Shown: positions 61,473 through 64,000 of the stretch, piece by piece
How the letters are laid out: each line of letters starts with the position of its first letter
Numbering within the stretch: the stretch's first letter is position 1
Source of the DNA: Corynebacterium matruchotii
Lineage (GTDB): Bacteria > Actinomycetota > Actinomycetes > Mycobacteriales > Mycobacteriaceae
Reading direction: 5' to 3'
NCBI RefSeq assembly: GCF_011612265.2
Contig: NZ_CP050134.2
Span: 558,001 to 622,000, forward strand
DNA length: 64,000 nt
The notes under the pieces: model-generated
What the model was told of the DNA's origin: nothing
Seen by the model: the letters and a program-made list of their open reading frames with translations, nothing else
Databases searched by the model: none
Position numbers and translations under genes: made by a program

Positions 61473-61517
61473 CCGGGTGCCGGTGGGCAACGGGGGCGGC
61501 CGTGAGCGTCGCAAAGC

Positions 61518-61523
61518 TATGCT
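61518..61523 (+). promoter_or_regulatory. -10 element of paralogue 4
   Basis: TATGCT, eight bases before the ATG at 61532. Confidence 0.55.
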
Positions 61524-61531
61524 TGACTGGT

Positions 61532-62698
61532 ATGAAACGGGAAGAATTCATCGAATACCTGCGTGCCTACCCCGGTGTGACGTCAGTGTCCAAAATCCAA
61601 AGCGACGACGCGCCCGAATGGTCCACGCTGGAACTGCTTTTCGACGACGGGACGAAAGTCAACCTCAACCCCGACGTGCTGAGCACCTCCGACACGGACG
61701 ACATTGACATTGGAGCCACCGAAAAAATCCTCCAGGCCCTGGACGCGGAACGCCGCAGCGCGCAGGACGGACAAGCATCCGTGCCGGTTCTTCCCCTGGT
61801 CCGCAGCCTGGCGTTCGCCATCCAATATCGGGAAATGTCATCCGGCGCGTTCACCTGGCTGACGGATTTCATCGGCTACGGCATAGCGCTCGAAGACGCC
61901 GAACTGCTCAACCCCAACGCCAACAACAACCCGGCCGGCTACGATGCCCTCCAGCTACAAAGCCAGGCGTTTGACAACCTGCACAAAACCATGACCGAGG
62001 ACTATTTCTCCCTCGTGGAATTCGGGCTGGGCCCCAATGTGGTGGCCATGCCCGCCCCCGAGGGCAACGAGTCGGCCTGGTTCGCCGACATTCCCGTCAT
62101 GGAATACCTCATCGACTACCTTTCCGAGCAGAGCGGCACCCCCTGGGTGGTGATTCCGGCCACCCGCAACCAACTGTTCTTCGTCAACACTGCCGCCACC
62201 GCGGAAGAATGGGGCGCCCTGCTCGATGCGTTAGAACCTACGATCGAATACCACAATGGCATTTACCCGCTCCCGCACAGCATTATCGACGGCCAGTGGG
62301 TAGAACAACCCATCGACACGGAAACGGAGTGGGGGCGGCGGCTCCACACGCTGCAATTGCAGGCCCGCACCATAAGCTACAACGCCCAGGCGGAAGTGCT
62401 ATCGGCTACCGAAAATAACATTGCCAGCTACAAAGCACTCTCCATTACCACCGTGGATGGCGCCGAACACGATATGTCATTTGCCCTCGTCCCGGAGGCC
62501 TGGATCACCACCAGCGTGCCCCAGGCCGACCTGCTGTTTTTCGAATCCGGTAACTCGGGCACCATGGTGCCCTGGCAAGGTGTTGTCGACCGGTTACCGC
62601 ACCTTATTGAGCAACAACCCGACGTCCATCCACCCCGCTATACTGTGAAACGCCCCACATTTCAAGAGATGGAGCTATTGCAATTGCTCGGCCTGTAG
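61532..62698 (+). CDS. Tandem unknown family, member 4
   Basis: A 388-residue paralogue, MKREEFIEYLRAYPGVTSVS. The ATG at 61532 follows TATGCT by eight bases and agrees with the family N-terminus; the longer in-frame extension from 61463 overlaps member 3 and is unlikely. Blocks: LPLVRSLAFAIQY (PLVRS kept, ADYF lost), WLTDFIGYGIAL, EFGLGPNVVAMP, NESAWFADIPVMEYL, WVVIPATRNQLFFVN, YPLPHSIIDGQWVEQP, TTSVPQADLLFFE and HPPRYTVKRPTFQEME. Function unknown. Confidence 0.8.
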   Translation: MKREEFIEYLRAYPGVTSVSKIQSDDAPEWSTLELLFDDGTKVNLNPDVLSTSDTDDIDIGATEKILQALDAERRSAQDGQASVPVLPLVRSLAFAIQYREMSSGAFTWLTDFIGYGIALEDAELLNPNANNNPAGYDALQLQSQAFDNLHKTMTEDYFSLVEFGLGPNVVAMPAPEGNESAWFADIPVMEYLIDYLSEQSGTPWVVIPATRNQLFFVNTAATAEEWGALLDALEPTIEYHNGIYPLPHSIIDGQWVEQPIDTETEWGRRLHTLQLQARTISYNAQAEVLSATENNIASYKALSITTVDGAEHDMSFALVPEAWITTSVPQADLLFFESGNSGTMVPWQGVVDRLPHLIEQQPDVHPPRYTVKRPTFQEMELLQLLGL

Positions 62699-62859
62699 CG
62701 AGAAATTGTTTACCCCACGGCCAGCATTGCGCTGGGGAATCTTATTGGTGTAATGCGATGACTAGATAACAGCCATACGATCAAAGGTTCGAATTTTATT
62801 GGGGTGGGGTTTGCGGGTTGGGGCGGCATAGGATACCACAGTGTGCGCTCATCTGCGAT

Positions 62860-62865
62860 TACTCT
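62860..62865 (+). promoter_or_regulatory. -10 element of paralogue 5
   Basis: TACTCT, seven bases before the ATG at 62873; leaderless spacing. Confidence 0.5.
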
Positions 62866-62872
62866 CTGAAGT

Positions 62873-64000
62873 ATGGACAGAGAACGGCTCATTCGGATTC
62901 TTCGGGACTACCCGGGAATCACCCACGTGTCCACAAAGTCCGGCGCCCTGGCCCTGAAATTCGCGGACGGAACCACCGTGGACATGAACCCGAACCTGGC
63001 CAAGCCGATCACCCCGGGCGAAACCGAGGCCGAATGCGTGGATCGGGTGCTGCGTTCCATCGCCATCATGCAGCGCACTCCGGGGATGGGAAACACCGGC
63101 GGGCTGTCCCTGTCGCACACGATTCCCCTGGTGCGGGGCGCCGACTATTTCATGAGCTTCGGCCCGGCCGCCCCCATCGCCCTCAGTTGGATCACCGACT
63201 TCGTGGGGTTCGGCCTGGCCATCGACCAGCCCGGCATGCGGTGTGTCATCAATGAGCCATTATTGCCCGCGGACCACGACAAATTCGACGCACTCCAGTT
63301 GCAAAGCCAGGCCATTGACAACCTGCACGCCCTGGTTCCGACCATCGTCACCGAGCAGACCGGGCTGGGCCCGGGAGTGCTGGTGGTCTCCCAGCCGACG
63401 GGGAGCGAAACCGCATGGTTCGCCGACGTCCGGGCCATGGGCCGGCTGCTGTCAGACCTGGAAAACCCCGCCCCAACAGCGCCGACAATGCCGGAGGCGG
63501 AGGCCGGCACGTGGGTGGTCATCCCTGCCAGTCGGCACCGGCTCTACCTGGTGAACACCGCGGTGTCCAACGAGATCTGGGGCAAACTGGTGCGGGAGCT
63601 GGAGTTCACCCTATCCGACCACGAGGCCGTTTATCCGGTGCCGCACACCATTGTGTCCGACCGGTGGGTGGAATGGCGGCCGGAGCCCACAACGAACTGG
63701 CGGCAACAACTGGGCATGGTGCGGTTTGCCGCCCAACAGCGGATCTACCAAACCCAGGCGCAACTCCTCCAGGAAGAATCCGGTCGCAGCGGGTACGACA
63801 GCAGCGACCACACCATCGCCCCCTACAGTATTTACCTGGTGCAGGACCAGCCCCGGTCGCTCGCATTCGTGCCCGCGGCAACGCCGGCCACCAGCATTCC
63901 CATCACCGACCTGGTGGTATTCGAATGCGACGGGGTGGTGGCGCTCGTGTCCCGGAAGAAAGCTACCCGGGAATTCCCGGACTTCATGATCCCCCAACCA
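62873..64000 (+). CDS. Tandem unknown family, member 5, cut by the window end
   Basis: Read from the ATG at 62873: MDRERLIRILRDYPGITHVS, then TIPLVRGADYFMSFG, WITDFVGFGLAIDQ, GLGPGVLVVS, ETAWFADVRAMG, TWVVIPASRHRLYLVN, YPVPHTIVSDRWVEWRPEP and ATSIPITDLVVFE. No stop occurs before the right edge; about 376 residues are present, so only the last few are missing. It has an insertion of about 14 residues (ENPAPTAPTMPEAEAG) before the VVIPAS block. Same family as the four genes before it. Confidence 0.8.
   Translation, partial: MDRERLIRILRDYPGITHVSTKSGALALKFADGTTVDMNPNLAKPITPGETEAECVDRVLRSIAIMQRTPGMGNTGGLSLSHTIPLVRGADYFMSFGPAAPIALSWITDFVGFGLAIDQPGMRCVINEPLLPADHDKFDALQLQSQAIDNLHALVPTIVTEQTGLGPGVLVVSQPTGSETAWFADVRAMGRLLSDLENPAPTAPTMPEAEAGTWVVIPASRHRLYLVNTAVSNEIWGKLVRELEFTLSDHEAVYPVPHTIVSDRWVEWRPEPTTNWRQQLGMVRFAAQQRIYQTQAQLLQEESGRSGYDSSDHTIAPYSIYLVQDQPRSLAFVPAATPATSIPITDLVVFECDGVVALVSRKKATREFPDFMIPQP

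Overview
The window is a chromosomal segment of a mycolic-acid actinobacterium, almost certainly Corynebacterium. Supporting this are a single-polypeptide type I fatty acid synthase of about 3,030 residues followed by acpS and a FasR-type regulator, a mycolate reductase (CmrA type), an LppS-type L,D-transpeptidase next to oligoribonuclease and tRNA-His, and a Cas9 whose sequence and tracrRNA closely resemble what I recall of the C. diphtheriae type II-C system. Gene order around fasA-acpS-fasR-bcp-DUF3618-pncA and around pepN-(DsbA-like)-rpiB also follows what is known from corynebacteria and mycobacteria. The core genes are GC-rich; several islands are clearly AT-rich.

Layout. 1-5.4 kb: an epimerase end and a GT4 glycosyltransferase, then a gene-poor patch with two small unknown genes, a decayed duplicate, an orphan type I-E CRISPR remnant and a flotillin-like gene. 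5.5-20 kb: fatty acid synthase with its phosphopantetheinyl transferase and regulator, peroxiredoxin, nicotinamidase, tRNA-Lys and the cell-wall L,D-transpeptidase. 20-24.7 kb: a dehydrogenase, a metal-sensing ArsR repressor overlapping a P1B-type ATPase, and a CPBP membrane protease. 24.8-28.8 kb: an AT-rich two-gene defence island, gajA-gajB (Gabija). 29-36.7 kb: two tRNA-His genes, orn, cmrA, a tandem pair of unknown paralogues, a ThrE-like exporter and a three-gene ABC exporter.

37-41.1 kb: a type II-C CRISPR-Cas locus. Cas9 is intact and a good tracrRNA with promoter and terminator lies directly upstream of it. The adaptation genes are destroyed by one internal deletion that joins the first ~47 codons of cas1 to the last three quarters of cas2. 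The array has only two good repeats plus two decayed ones. Every repeat, including the decayed ones, keeps a -10-like GATATACT element, and one spacer shares a 15-base perfect match with cas9 itself.

41-57 kb: a two-domain cell-wall hydrolase, tRNA-Arg, a CopD/CtaG copper protein, an SSB paralogue, EttA, a thioesterase, MetB with a candidate McbR operator, an MFS transporter, PepN, a mycothiol-linked thioredoxin-fold protein and RpiB, then a small excisionase-like gene near tRNA-Gly. 57.7-64 kb: five consecutive paralogues of an unknown ~390-residue family, the last running off the window; four appear to start at or very near their own transcription start (leaderless) and the fifth has its own promoter plus a ribosome binding site.
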